Shown: positions 53,481 through 64,000, counted from the first letter of the stretch. The stretch: DNA of 64,000 nucleotides from Cryptomeria japonica (GCF_030272615.1 NC_081409.1:240587832-240651831); one strand, 5' to 3'. Made by a program: numbers and translations. The notes: a model not told the origin generated them from the letters alone.

Positions 53481-56400
53481 GGTATTACAGCATCGAATTA
53501 GGCAAAGTGGTACTTCTTATTTCCCCATTATTTTATAAAAGATTATTCTCCTCACATAGAGATTCCATAAGGAGATCCTGGAGTCATTAGAAAGAGATTT
53601 TTGAGAGCTTTCTGAAATGTGATTATCACGGAGCAGTAAAGTTGACCCTGAGAACCTGATCTCTGATTAATTTTGTGGCACAAAATTAGCACAAAAAAGC
53701 AGTCAACTTCTGAGGCTTCATTCTCCTCACAAAGTAGCCTAATTGAAGCAACCTTGGTCTTGTTGGAAATATATTTCCAAGATCTTTCAGAAAAGTGGCC
53801 ATAATAGAGATTTTGAGCAACATTAAATGAGTGGTGGCTACCTAAAGAGGGCCTTCAAAAACTATATCTGACAGTTTTTCAAAACAGAACCCTAGCAAAA
53901 TGTTGATATCATGCTTTTATTTTTGTACTTATTGTGGAGAGGTTGATCAACAGAAAGCATGTTAATCAAACCATAGTTCCATAGGGTTAGGCAAGCTTGA
54001 TGGCATGGGTAATATTAGGGCCATTGAATGATTGATAATTTGATATAATATATATAACTCTATGGAAATCAACCTTGGCATGTTTCATTGCATCTTAAAG
54101 GTAAAGCAAGGGCATTTTCTCTAGGTAAGTCTCTTGGGAAAAAATGGTACAGGATTTCTTAGACGTGGAGAAAGCAAGAAGAGAAAATAATGTCAATGCA
54201 TGCAACAATAATGAGGAAGAGGAGAAATAGGATCAAGCATGGAAGCAAATATATTTTAAAAATTACAATTTATTGCAATAAACTATTTCTCATATAGTAT
54301 AGAATAGATAAAGATACTACAGTTCTTATAGTATAATATAGCTATAAATATTATCAATGTTACTTTTGAATCTTTGATAGCATAATTGGTACAAATAGTA
54401 TGTTATTAATATAGTTTCTAGAATATAGTTTAAAAAATACACCATATTAATATGCTGTAGATAGTATAGTGGTAATATAGCTTTTTCAAATATCTTTGAA
54501 AAATAAATTAATCTAATGTGATATCAATATAATATAGTTTTTTGGCTACAAATATATATTTTGTATGAATGTACTCAAAACATACGAAACCCTCCCTAAA
54601 AAAATGGTCATACCAAGACATTGTATCCACATACTTGATTCCAATTTTGACTCAATATCATAGGTAAAATGTTCAAATATTTGAAGATTTGAAACTTAAC
54701 ATGGACAAATATTTATATTCCAATTTTTTAACTTCAAATATTGTTTTTGAATATCCTTTGATAGTCTAATTATTGTGATAACAATTCCATTATCCAAGAC
54801 TATTTTTATTAATATTCAATGTCTTAAATTATCCAACAAGTTGCCTTGATGAATTGGTTAGTGGATGCAAATAAACAATTGGAAAATCCAAACAAAATCT
54901 GATGGGATCTTGTTCCATGGGATAACTTCATTGGTTCCTACAAAGGTCACATAACAACCCAGCACCAATAGATTCCACGTTAGTAGGAGACATGGTCAAA
55001 TAGCAACAAGATGTCAAGATTAATTAGTGGACAATTCACTCAAAGATCAACCATAGGAAGAGCAACCAACAAATAAAAAATTCCCAAGAGTAACAAACCT
55101 AAATAAAGAAAGACCCTGGATATGGAAGATGGCATCAATTAAAGATAACTGCCAATGGAGAAAGTCATAGGTGGCAAGGAAGTTCCACAGAGGTCAACAT
55201 TGGGTACCAGGTTGAATTGGAGCCCAAGCATTTACTGAGAAAAGTGGCAAAGAGTCAATGAGGAAAAACCACCAAGAAAAGTGTCTAATCCAAAAGAATA
55301 TCAACCCAAAAAAATTTGGATAAACCAAGGTACTTTTGGACACCACCTACAATGAATCCCAAGAGGATGTCGCCCACATAATATGCTGCCACATTCAACC
55401 AACCCAAGGAAAACAGAAGAGAAACCTAAAAGTTAAATAAAGGTCAGACATAGCTGCAGGGAAAGGTAGTCAACATTATCACAACAAAAGTTCTGATTCT
55501 TCTGACAAAAGTACCTCAAGGTTATATGACACACAGGGGAAAATATATAAGTACTACACAACTATGGTGTCAAGTGGGTTGACTTTGTGGCTGCCACCAA
55601 TTGGAGACCAATGCTCCAGCACCAAGCATAAACCAAGTGGTAGCCTAAGTTGTGGCTGGGAGACACCACTCAAGTTGGGGATGAGTTGATGGATCATAGT
55701 CCTTCTTTATCCCTAATTCACTCATGCCCCTCCAAATTGCTTGTGATAAAATCTTTAGTTATAATCTAGGTTGTACAAGTAGTCTAGTTAGTTAAATGTA
55801 TGTTAGTGTAGAGAGGTGACCAAGCGAACAATGCAATATGCCTAACAAACATTAGTAGAAAAGGATGCACATGCATCACCCCGATATTCCCTTCAGACTG
55901 AAAATGCCCACTGTGAGGCTAGTTGGATGGAACAACTTTCCTAGTGGCTTTGTCAGGCCTTGTCAAAGTAATTGCAAGGGCATGTGTCGCTCAATATTAG
56001 TGACTTGGTATCCATGAATCTTTAGGGTCAAATAGTTCGATTGTAACTCATTTACCCAAGTGTGAATGTTCGTTTTATATGCCTATGTATACGCATCATA
56101 TCTCTAGTTGTAACCCTATAAGTAATGTGATATGCTATTCAAATAGAATATTGCAATAGATTTCATAGAGGCCACAAATTAGATAGGGTATTCCCAAGGA
56201 TATACCTAAACAGTATTCCCAAGGATATACCTAAACAGGTATTGAAATCACTTAAGATAAGCAATAATAAAACGAATGATAGCTAAACCCAACTCACCTA
56301 CTCAGCCCCTCAAACTATCACTGGACCAAGCAAACTAGCTATCTCTAACCCTTATACAGCCAATACAACACCTTGGATGCATGTGCAAGGTAGGGTGAAT

Positions 56401-56900
56401 TCCATGATTCACAAAAAATGGTTTCCTTTACTCCCTGCAAACAGTGAAATCATAAACAAAAAAACTGACACTGAAATAAAGTAAGTTTTATGATTTTGTT
56501 TAAATGTAAAGCGATTGGAACACATACAAAGAGAACGCTATCTATTCTAGGGCAACAGAGTCACAGTTAATAAGGGGAAATAGCAAGAAAAGGTGACAAT
56601 TGCAGGTGATCTGCTCAGTAATCCATCAATGAATTATACAAAGAAATATCATTTGAGCTTTATCTACTTAGTAATCCATCAATGAATTATCCAAACTCAT
56701 ATGCAAACACAAAAAGAGCTGTTTCAACACATTTATAATAGATTTAGAATTTGTCACATTCCTCTAATGGTGATTACATTCACAACAGCAATTGTGCTGA
56801 AGAAAACATCTTAAAATGATACATTTTTTGAGTTTAAATACACATCAATGGAGACATAAAACTGAAAATGACATTACAACATTCCTTTTACAGTAAGAAA
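53481..56900. other. No gene recognised (putative REV1 first intron)
   Basis: Mostly AT-rich. 54240-54540 is dense in ATATAGT words. 54555-54650 resembles the right end of the hAT-type element. A 25-bp unit is directly duplicated at 56189-56238 (AGTATTCCCAAGGATATACC...), and GTAATCCATCAATGAATTAT is repeated near 56619 and 56671. No coding block was found. Confidence 0.5.
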
Positions 56901-56906
56901 ACATAC

Positions 56907-57065
56907 CTTGCCTCCTTAAAACTACTCTACCATTGATTTTTTGCAAGTTATGCCCTTCTGAATATTCTTCTGCTCTTCCAATATTGTCCAATAATGAAAA
57001 ATGAAAACTAATCGCCTAGAAAAACTCACAGCAGAAGCAAACCCTAGGTTGCCGCACTATAGCAA
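56907..57065 (-). promoter_or_regulatory. Possible REV1 5'-untranslated exon / promoter region
   Basis: In minus orientation, GCGGCAACCTAGGGTTTGC (a typical plant leader phrase) at about 57055 is followed by a good donor site GGCAAG|GTATGT at 56907. Spliced to the exon at 52527, the frame upstream of YMSEK reads SSFKEAS and then a stop. It would thus be untranslated, with the Met of YMSEK as start. This fits a first exon but is not proven. Confidence 0.25.
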
Positions 57066-57099
57066 ACTCAAAACACCATGGCTAAGGAAATCTCCCTCC

Positions 57100-58250
57100 A
57101 AAAATTGGCACCCCAGATTGATCGGCATCTTACGCTAACATCTACAAATTGGTGCAAGAATGGAAGCCACAAACAAGTTCAGAGGTTCCTAGGGTTCCAA
57201 GAACAAGGCAAACCTCTGACCAACACTACTATTTTTTTCTAAGGCACCAAGAAGAGTCAACAGTCAACAACAGGGAAGGACTTGGGAACTCGTCAGCAGT
57301 TCCATCAGTTCCCGGAACTACCGTTGGCGTTAACAAAGGTTCACAAAACCAAGAAAACCTTTGACCAGCAACAACTTGCATGTTTTTGCTCCAAACTTCC
57401 CCAGATCTTGAACACACATACCCATTTGGTGTTTTAGAAAGTAGAGGGAAGAAAACACATCCCCAAATTTTGGAATTATTTGATATTGGGAAAATGACTA
57501 GGACAAGGGAGGGGTACACACAACCAAGGGCAAAAACAATGGCAACCCTAATGACTTGTCTCAAATCAGTTACCTGTGAGGGACCATAAATGGGCACATA
57601 ATGGGAAGGGACTCGAGCATAGCGCAACAAAAAATTTGTGTCCAAACAATTCCAAAGTTGCAGCAATGCAAAGGACCATCACACAATCCACCAAAAAACC
57701 TTAAGGATTCTAATATAAGTCAGATTCATTCCTTAACTGCCAAGTGTCAAGAGTCAAGACAAGAATGGTTTAGAGGAAAACAAATTTACCACTAGTTACA
57801 TAGATCAAAATTGTAAGGGTGGAACCAAAGCCTTAGATAAAACCAACGATTATACATTCAACATCCAGAAAAGGGTTTGCACCCAACTTGCCATAGTTTT
57901 ACACCCAAGAACTCCAAAACAAAATTGGATCCAAAATCATGTAGAATTAAATTTGTAAAGGAATTTCTGATCCACATGTAAAAGTTTTAATAAATTCCTG
58001 GTTTAGTCTTGAATCTTGATAAATCAGCAATAATGATAGAAGCTACTCACACAATCTGCAGTACAACTGCTGATATTTTTGACCATTGATGACTACAAGC
58101 CTCCCTAAAATGATACTCCAAACCCTTGGAACAATAAGCAATTCTGCAACAATATAGAAGGTTTTATTGATACCTGCCCTAGGGCTTTTGCAAATTGAAA
58201 GATGATTCAAAATTGGAAAGAATGTAATCTACAGTCTCTTGCCACTTAAA
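57100..58250. other. No gene recognised
   Basis: Several short open stretches on both strands (for example 57666-57229) show no known motif. If REV1 starts near 57060 this would be its upstream region. Confidence 0.45.
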
Positions 58251-58254
58251 TTGT

Positions 58255-58460
58255 AGAGGGCATACCATGATACTCCATTAGTTAGAGATCAAGGTTACTA
58301 TAAAGCATACAAGCAAGGGAGAGATTTTCTTGGAAAGGCCTCAAGGGGGATATTTTGAAGCATATTAGGGAATGTATGTATGTCAAAGAAACAAGGTGGA
58401 ACAAACATTTCCCACATAATTGTTACAACCTTTGCCTGTACCAAATCAAAAGTGGGAGAT
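58255..58460 (+). pseudogene. Gypsy integrase zinc-finger fragment (left half of interrupted copy)
   Basis: The reading 'YHDTPLVRDQGYYKAYKQ', then 'KHIREC' and a 'QRNKVEQ' block, then 'LLQPLPVPNQKWEM', corresponds to 48330-48535 of the chromovirus. It stops at 58460. The integrase resumes at about 60986, after the copia insertion. About 45-50 codons between the halves, including the first catalytic Asp, are missing. Confidence 0.7.
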
Positions 58461-58560
58461 GTAGTGTCATAAATTGTAACCCCTTACAATTTCCCTCATT
58501 TTTTGTAGCCTTGCCCTAATGTGTCTCCTCCTAGCTCTTTTCCAAGCCTATTTTTGTCTT

Positions 58561-58900
58561 TGTACTACAAAACTAATATCATATGATGATATGGTAATTT
58601 GAATCTGAAAAATAAATTGAATGAATGATTCAATAATCAGATATTTACATTGAATGTACACACATTTATATAGAGGTTACAAGACGATGTTCTATAAATA
58701 GAACTAGTAGTTAAAGTGAAATCAAATAAGCTAAAAAGCTTGAAAAGCTAAATATAGCTTAAAAGGCTAAATAATAAAAAGCTAACTTAACAAGCTAAAT
58801 AAGTCGACTAAAAAGCTAAATAGCTAAATAAGTCGACAACTAAGATGATTGCTAAAAATAGAAGATGACCATTATAGAAGATATTAATATTATTTTAACA
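58561..58900 (-). repeat. 3' LTR of the gag-only copia element
   Basis: About 340 bp. In element sense it begins TGTTAAAATAAT and ends GTAGTACA, preceded by the polypurine tract. It contains many GCTAAATA / AAGCTAA words at about 58735-58830. The 5' counterpart does not match over its length, so the 5' LTR is truncated or from another variant. Confidence 0.65.
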
Positions 58901-59463
58901 CCCTCCCTAATGGTCATCGTACTCAATACCCTACAAAAGACATTGCAGGTGTTATGATCACAAATCAGCAAACCCTTTTACAGAAGAGTACCAAAAGCCA
59001 TCCAAGCTAATGTAGCCTTCACACGCGAATTAGAGATCTGGCACACACGAATTACTGAAGCCTGAAACAATGATTTTGAGGAAAAAATCAGCAAACCCTT
59101 CTGCAGAAGAGTACCAACTCCAAAACTGACTACAAGATACCACGGTTGCAGATGTACGCCCTGGCAGGTGCAACCCAAACTAACTGCAACAAAGCTCAAT
59201 TTTTTTGGAGAAAAATCGATCAAAACCAAAGAACTTCGCGAATCACAAATCCCACGCGAACTTCGCGTATTACAAATAATTTTTGAGGAAAAAATCGTAA
59301 AAACCAGCAAACAATTTTTGAAGAAAAAATCGTGAAAACCTAGAAATCCCACGCAAGCTTTGCGGATGATAGATAATAATTTTTAAGAAAAAAAAATTTG
59401 AAACCCTGCGAACAATTTTTGAAGAAAAAAATGTGAAAACCAACCAAGCAGGAAATTTGCTTA

Positions 59464-60338
59464 TCACAAAGCATAGAAGGCTGACTCCTCCTCTCCAGAA
59501 TGCTCTGCAACATGAGCCTTCTCTTGTTCCTGAGACCCTCCCAGCCTAGATTGCACGGATGCCAACAATTTCCTGCAATCTTTCTTCATATGGCCAAACT
59601 GGTGACAGTAGTTACACTGTACACTTTTCTTCTTCAAAGACTGCATATATTGACCTTGCCCCTTCTGCTGGAAGGACTGACCTTTACCCTTGTTCTTATC
59701 CAAAACTTCAGCTGTGAAGGCTTGTCCAGTGGACGAACTAGCGTTGCTTCCAAACTGCTGCTTCCATCGATCCTGTTGTAGAAGCTTGTTGCAGAGATCA
59801 GGAAACTTCAGATCAACACTAGTAGATGAGATATTGAGAGTATCAATGAAATGCTCGTAGGATCTAGGAAGGCTTTTCAGCGTGATCACTACCATATCCT
59901 CTTCCACCATGGTTCGGCCTATAGCTTCCAACTGGTCACAGATCTCCTTGATCTTCGTGAGATGTGCCTGGATAGATGACTTCTCATCCATCGTGATAGA
60001 AAACAACATATTCTTCAGAAAGAAAGCTCGGCTCTTGTCGAACGTTTCATGACGATCCTTCAAGAGATCCCAGATCTCTTTTGTTGTTTTACCTGAAGGC
60101 ACCTGTGGGAGTTGATCATCTGTGACGGAGAGTTTGATAAGCATGACAGCCTCTCGATTCTTCACATCATGTTTGTCTCGATCATCACCTTTTGTTGTAG
60201 GACGAGATTCCTTGCCCAAAACAAGCTGATCAAGGCAACAATACTCAAAGATTGATAACATGCGATGTTTCTAGGTGTTGTGGTTGAGGTCGTTGAACTT
60301 CTGACTGTGTTCCAACATGATTTTGGTCAAAGATGCCA
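59464..60338 (-). pseudogene. Copia gag with UBN2 domain and zinc knuckle
   Basis: The open frame 60261-59464 (265 aa) is the copia gag (UBN2/DUF4219 type): 'LVLGKESRP', 'EAVMLIKLSVTDDQLPQV', 'EIWDLLKDRHETFDKSRA', 'HLTKIKEICDQLEAIGRTM', 'LPRSYEHFIDTL', and the zinc knuckle CNYCHQFGHMKKDC near residue 215. The original start is likely the ATG at 60338 (MASLTKIMLEHSQKF). One TAG in front of KHRMLSI replaces the Trp of the family's N-W-KHRM block, so translation would now begin internally. Apart from this stop the frame is intact, including the natural stop after SAFYAL. Gag forms the particle, and this product might still assemble. Confidence 0.85.
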
Positions 60339-60578
60339 TCACAAAAACTGAAGTTGAACATGGTCAACCTAGTGAAGGCACAAAGAATGAGACAGAAGAT
60401 TCTAATTAAAAATCAGAATAGAAGTAGCTGCTAAGAAAACTGAAACCCTATAGGAGAATTCTGGCACAAATTCCAAGGCGCGAATTTCGAGGTTTGGAAG
60501 AAACCCAAAAATTAAAATTTTATGCAAACAAAACCCAAAAATTAAAATTTTCTGCAAACTTAAAATAGCATAAATGGT

Positions 60579-60609
60579 GCCCACCACGCTTCCGCTGCGC
60601 CACTCTGAT
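60579..60609 (-). repeat. 31-nt copy of the 5' half of initiator Met-tRNA
   Basis: On the minus strand, directly behind the LTR end TGTACA, the sequence ATCAGAGTGGCGCAGCGG and the next 13 bases agree with nucleotides 1-31 of the plant initiator tRNA (acceptor, D arm and start of the anticodon stem) as I remember it. The match ends before the anticodon. There is no T arm or B box, so it is not a tRNA gene. A normal primer site would be TGGTATCAGAG; here only ATCAGAG of it is present and the tRNA-like sense sequence continues beyond. Confidence 0.75.
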
Positions 60610-60985
60610 GTACAACATAAACAGCGTCCAGAAGACACCAAAATTCCTGATGTCCACAGAATTAGCAGAAATCACTGACTGTTTTTAAATTCCAAGGCAA
60701 ATTCGCTACACAAAAATTGAGGCACACAAAAAAAATCTGAGACCAACCCAGAAAATCTCTCGAAAAACCCACCAAGAATTTGAAATCAAAATGCAAATCC
60801 GATGGCTCAAAAATCAAGGCATGAAAAACGATGCACCCAGAAAAATATGACGACGACCAAATTGAGGTCTCGAAAAACCCACCAAGAATCTACAACCAAA
60901 ATAAAAATTTTGACTTGAACTGAAGGGTCAAAACCCTAGTCGAAAATTGCGGAAACCCTAGGAAAATTTTCAATCTACAAAACAA

Positions 60986-61929
60986 ACCTCAAGTACTCAA
61001 TCTCTTCTTTAGGGAAATCTTCAAATTACATGGGCTACCTAAGAACATTGTTAGTGACAAAGATAGTAGATTACTAAGTTTATTTTGGCAAGAACTCTTC
61101 AAATTGGCCGGAACAAATCTCACCCCAAGCACTAGTTACCACCCCCAAACAGATGGGCAAACCGAAATTGTAAACAAGTGGCTTGAAGGATATTTACGAA
61201 ATTTTGTCACAAGGCAGCAAACAATATGGATCAAGTGGCTACACCTAGGAGAATATTACTACAATACTACTCACCACATGTCAATTGAGATGAGCCCCTT
61301 TAAAGCACCATATGGACATGAGGTGGTATCATTTGGAGATTTGATTCTTACAAAAAGCAAAGTCCCTGGAGAAAGATACTTGGTGCAACAAAGTGTAGAT
61401 ATTTTAAACACCCTCAAAGACAACTTGCATCATGCTCATAACCAACAAAAATTGTATGTCCATCGTTGAATATCCAAAAGAACCTTTGAAGTTAGAGACT
61501 TAGTCTTTCTAATGTTGCAACCTTATAAACAATCCTCTATCAAGGGAAGTGGAGTAGAGAAACTCAAGTCATAGTTATATGGACCATCCAAAATTATAAG
61601 AAGAATCAGTGAGGTTGCTTATGAATTGGAGTAACCAGGGATCAATCAAATTCATAATGCCTTCCATGTATCTCACCTCATGAAGATGCTAGGTCAAAAC
61701 ATTACACCATGTCTAGAGTTACCCCCACTAGTGAAGAAAAAATAATTTTGGAACCTGAGGTCATTATTGATATGAGAGAAAAGAAATTAAGGAATAAGGA
61801 TATTCCAGAGTATTTAGGCAAATTAAAGAATTTACCTATGGAAGATGCTTTCACTTGGGAAGGAGCAGAAATTTTTAATCATTCCAATTTAAAATTGCTT
61901 GTGGACAAGTAATCTTGGGAAGGACGGAC
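60986..61929 (+). pseudogene. Gypsy integrase core and C-terminus with chromodomain remnant (right half)
   Basis: It starts inside the core with 'REIFKLHGLPKNIVSDKDSR' (second catalytic Asp, intact). The open block 61104-61469 continues with 'HPQTDGQTEIVNKWLEGYL' (catalytic Glu present). The GPY-type region, after two stops, and a frame-shifted chromodomain region lead to 'AFTWEGAEIF' and 'NLKLLVDKQSWEGR', ending one base before the LTR. It is better preserved in its catalytic residues than the chromovirus at 48-49 kb. Everything 5' of the integrase zinc finger is missing. Confidence 0.85.
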
Positions 61930-62861
61930 TGTCATCCCCCTCCATATACAAAATAATCGCAGCATTACTAAATAAAAGACCCAGGAGTTCAAATAAAAAA
62001 TACTAGTAAAGGGCCAACCACGGATTAATAACATTATTAGTGACTAAATGAAGAAGGACGACCAAGGGAATATAAAAACCTGCAATTTCTTAGAGCAAAT
62101 AAACAAGGTAGCACTTGAAATGGAAGGGATGCATCCCTTGCAACATGGAAAGGTGTGACTCTTCCTCATTGAAAGATATAAAAGGGAGGACAATTCATTG
62201 GTGGAAGACATCAAGGATTAGAATTCAAGTAACATTGGAAAAATATAGAGTGGCAGATCCTCAATTTAAAGCAACAAATCAGAAATTAAGAACAACAATC
62301 AATAATAGTTAGAAAATTTAACTATTGCAGCCATTTGTGAATATTTAAGAATAAATTTATTATTTCATCAAAGAGGTATTCTATTAGAATCTAGCAAATT
62401 CCTTAAGCAATCGATTGAGAATTTATGGAAGTGTTCCAAGTCCACGAGAGATGAGAGGATGGCCCCCCTCTCATACTCTTATCAAGTTGGCCAAGAGTTT
62501 GAAGGATGGCCCACCTTCCATGTGCTTGAGCTTGATCAAGGAGGATGACCCCCCTCCAAGGTGGACTGGGAGTTGTAAGGATGGCCCCCCTTACATGCTT
62601 TCAGCAATATTGAGGATGACCCACCATAATATTGCTATTTACAAGTATTTCTAAGAAATTCATTATGTGATTGGCTTTGAGGATTGTACTACAATGTATT
62701 GAACTGAATATCATTTATGCTATGATGAATTGAACATAAATAATAATATGATCCGAATATTATCATAATTTCTTGTTACTTAAGATTACCAATATCAGAT
62801 TTTAGTGATTACTATTATTGCAGGTCAAGAAACCACGATTATCCGCAAAGTGGACATTCCA
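61930..62861 (+). repeat. 3' LTR of the truncated gypsy copy
   Basis: It starts TGTCATCCCCCTCC immediately after the polyprotein tail and ends near GTGGACATTCCA. The terminal inverted repeat is like the other gypsy LTRs here but more diverged. The promoter-like GATATAAAAGGG lies at about 62168. At 62440-62630 a 'GGATGGCCCCCCTC'-type motif is repeated about five times. Confidence 0.75.
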
Positions 62862-62936
62862 TCAATGCCAATGAATAAGGAGTAATCATTCAACTAAATT
62901 CGCCCATGACTCAAACCCAACCTCATTCCTTATGAT

Positions 62937-63432
62937 TGTTGGTCTTTTGGATGTGTTGCCTAGCTTTTGATCTCCTTCGGCAGGGCACAGATTTTTTTAC
63001 CTTCAGCTGAGTGTAGATCCTCTATTTAGCATGAAAAAGTTCTCATATTTAGAAGGATTCTGAAGATTTGTTGTTCTAGAACAAGGTGCTTTCTGTATTC
63101 CCTTTTATTCAATCTTGATTAAGTTATTTGAATTTCGGACGGCTTCATTTCCTAAACTTGGCACTCCACCGAGATGGATGTTTGTAAAGCCTAGAAGCTT
63201 CTCTTATTCTATAAAGAGACCTAAGGCCCATAACCATTTGAGCAGTTTTGAGTGTGGTGTGATTCATTTCAGTATAGATGATACATTTTTGAGAGTTTGT
63301 TGTTCATATTTTCAACAGCGTGCGTTGCAGGTTCTCATATTCAGTTCTGTTGTTTCGATTAAAGATTTAATTTCCAGTTAGGAGTTAATTTTCTGAGTGC
63401 AGGAAATACTCACCGTGATTGAAGATTTAACT
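62937..63432 (+). repeat. 5' LTR of a copia element (continues beyond the window)
   Basis: It begins TGTTGGTCTTTTGG and contains a TATA box TTCTATAAAG near 63205. It ends just before TGGTACCAAAGCC (63433-63445), a primer site related to the initiator-Met complement. The exact end is uncertain because no second LTR is in the window. Confidence 0.5.
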
Positions 63433-64000
63433 TGGTACCAAAGCCACATTGATTAAAATCTTGTAGGCCTGTGTGTAGATTGTGCTACTACCTATGAGAA
63501 GGAATAGTCGAAAGGACTTCAATGCCCTTGCTTCAGTGATTGCAGTGATTCAGACTTGTGAGAGGTCAGGTGTGATGCCCTAAGTACTCCAATGATTGAA
63601 CTGTTGATCCAAACCTATGACAGGCTGCTGATTTGAGTTATTCCCAGCTTATCTGTTTGGCTTTAGTCTGTTCCAGAAGCTGCAAGTAGTACTAGTCTCA
63701 ATCTCAGAGAGTGACTGTCTAAAGGACGCTTCCAACTTTGCACATTGGAAGTGCAGATTGCAGATGCTACTAGAGGAGGTTGATCTTTGGAGTTGTGCAG
63801 AGTCAAAGGTTGCACCTCCTATTGATCCTGTTTAGTTAGCCGAACATAACAAAAAGTCGGCAAAGGGGAAGCGAATCATCCTAGATTCGGTGAAAGACCG
63901 TTTGATACCTCACATCACAGAGATAAGATAGTGAAGAAGATATACAATGCCATAACCACTCTATATCAAAGTGTGAACATTTCCCACATGATGTTGCCAA
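63433..64000 (+). pseudogene. Start of copia gag, cut by the window edge
   Basis: A short frame MRRNSRKDFNALASVIAVIQ starts at 63492. Near the end, 'SAKGKRIILDSVKDRLIPHI' (about 63853-63915) and, after a frame shift at about 63928, 'VKKIYNAITTLYQSVNIS' are the conserved UBN2/copia gag blocks (KAKRI...IKD.LIPH...ALT.LYQS.N). It is interrupted by stops (IR-stop), so it is probably inactive. The remainder lies right of the window. Confidence 0.75.

Larger units (their letters stand above)
58561..60985 (-). mobile_element. Gag-only copia element (TR-GAG-like) inserted into gypsy integrase
   Basis: In minus orientation: a 5' region (about 60985-60610, ending TTGTACA), a stretch identical to the 5' half of initiator Met-tRNA, leader, gag, an interior of irregular repeats, polypurine tract TTAGGGAGGG (58910-58901) and a 3' LTR (58900-58561, starting TGTTAAAATAAT, with TATATAAA near 58670). 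No protease, integrase or RT remains between gag and the polypurine tract. The left border with the gypsy fragment lies between 58461 and 58560. The right border is at about 60985. No target duplication was found, and 58461-58560 (starting GTGTCATAAATTG) is unexplained. The polypurine context equals that of the element at 24667-26053. Confidence 0.7.

Noticed and set aside
57229-57666. 145-codon minus-strand ORF as N-terminus of REV1
   Set aside because: No resemblance to REV1 N-terminal blocks and no splice-compatible end found.
59500-59781. 93-codon plus-strand ORF
   Set aside because: Antisense shadow of the copia gag.
60579-60650. tRNA gene
   Set aside because: Only the first 31 nt of initiator tRNA are present; anticodon loop, T arm and B box are missing.

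Overview
The window looks like nuclear DNA of a seed plant with a very large, transposon-filled genome, most likely a conifer. That is an inference from the very long introns, the low gene density, the mix of Tat and chromovirus gypsy elements, copia relatives, LINEs and hAT remnants, and the absence of any bacterial-style gene organisation. The only host gene I can support is on the minus strand: five exons of the translesion polymerase gene REV1 (52527-52459, 52345-52228, 33818-33703, 33405-33329, 23704-23178). Their splice sites and reading-frame phases join perfectly and encode the region before the BRCT domain, the BRCT domain itself, a PIP-box-like motif and the linker up to the conserved end of the pre-catalytic region. 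The catalytic exons would lie left of 23178 and none was recognised there, so the gene probably runs off the left edge. Visible introns are about 18.4 kb and 9.9 kb, and the next one would exceed 23 kb.

Left part (1-20.4 kb): a LINE endonuclease fragment; a solo LTR with perfect 5-bp duplications (1425-2465); a Tat-like gypsy element on the minus strand (2647-11344) with an RNase H of the extra 'archaeal' kind placed before the reverse transcriptase and a 3' repeat that starts at the predicted transcription start; a roughly 1,090-codon unidentified reading frame on the same strand (14624-11366) behind a 2.9-kb leader made largely of degenerate tandem repeats; a hAT transposase relic; and a small non-autonomous LTR element (18196-20448).

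Middle (20.4-38.9 kb): copia LTR-like sequence with a tandem duplication, REV1 exons, a 1.39-kb TRIM-like copia derivative (24667-26053), an inverted relative of the solo LTR, a LINE with only the first ORF (about 29946-31549), a 996-bp hAT-type non-autonomous element with 8-bp duplications (32227-33222) holding a long palindrome, a degenerate second LINE, another hAT relic and a pyrimidine-rich tandem array.

Right part (38.9-64 kb): a second non-autonomous LTR element (38963-41978, perfect TCCTT duplications); a full-length but dead chromovirus (43758-50792); the first REV1 exons; then a nested block in which a gag-only copia element (58561-about 60985) interrupts a 5'-truncated gypsy integrase plus its LTR (to 62861), followed by the 5' LTR, primer site and first gag codons of another copia element that leaves the window.

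The elements do not form a pathway. They are successive layers of insertions, many inside REV1 introns. Several are deletion derivatives that kept only the ends needed for mobilisation in trans.
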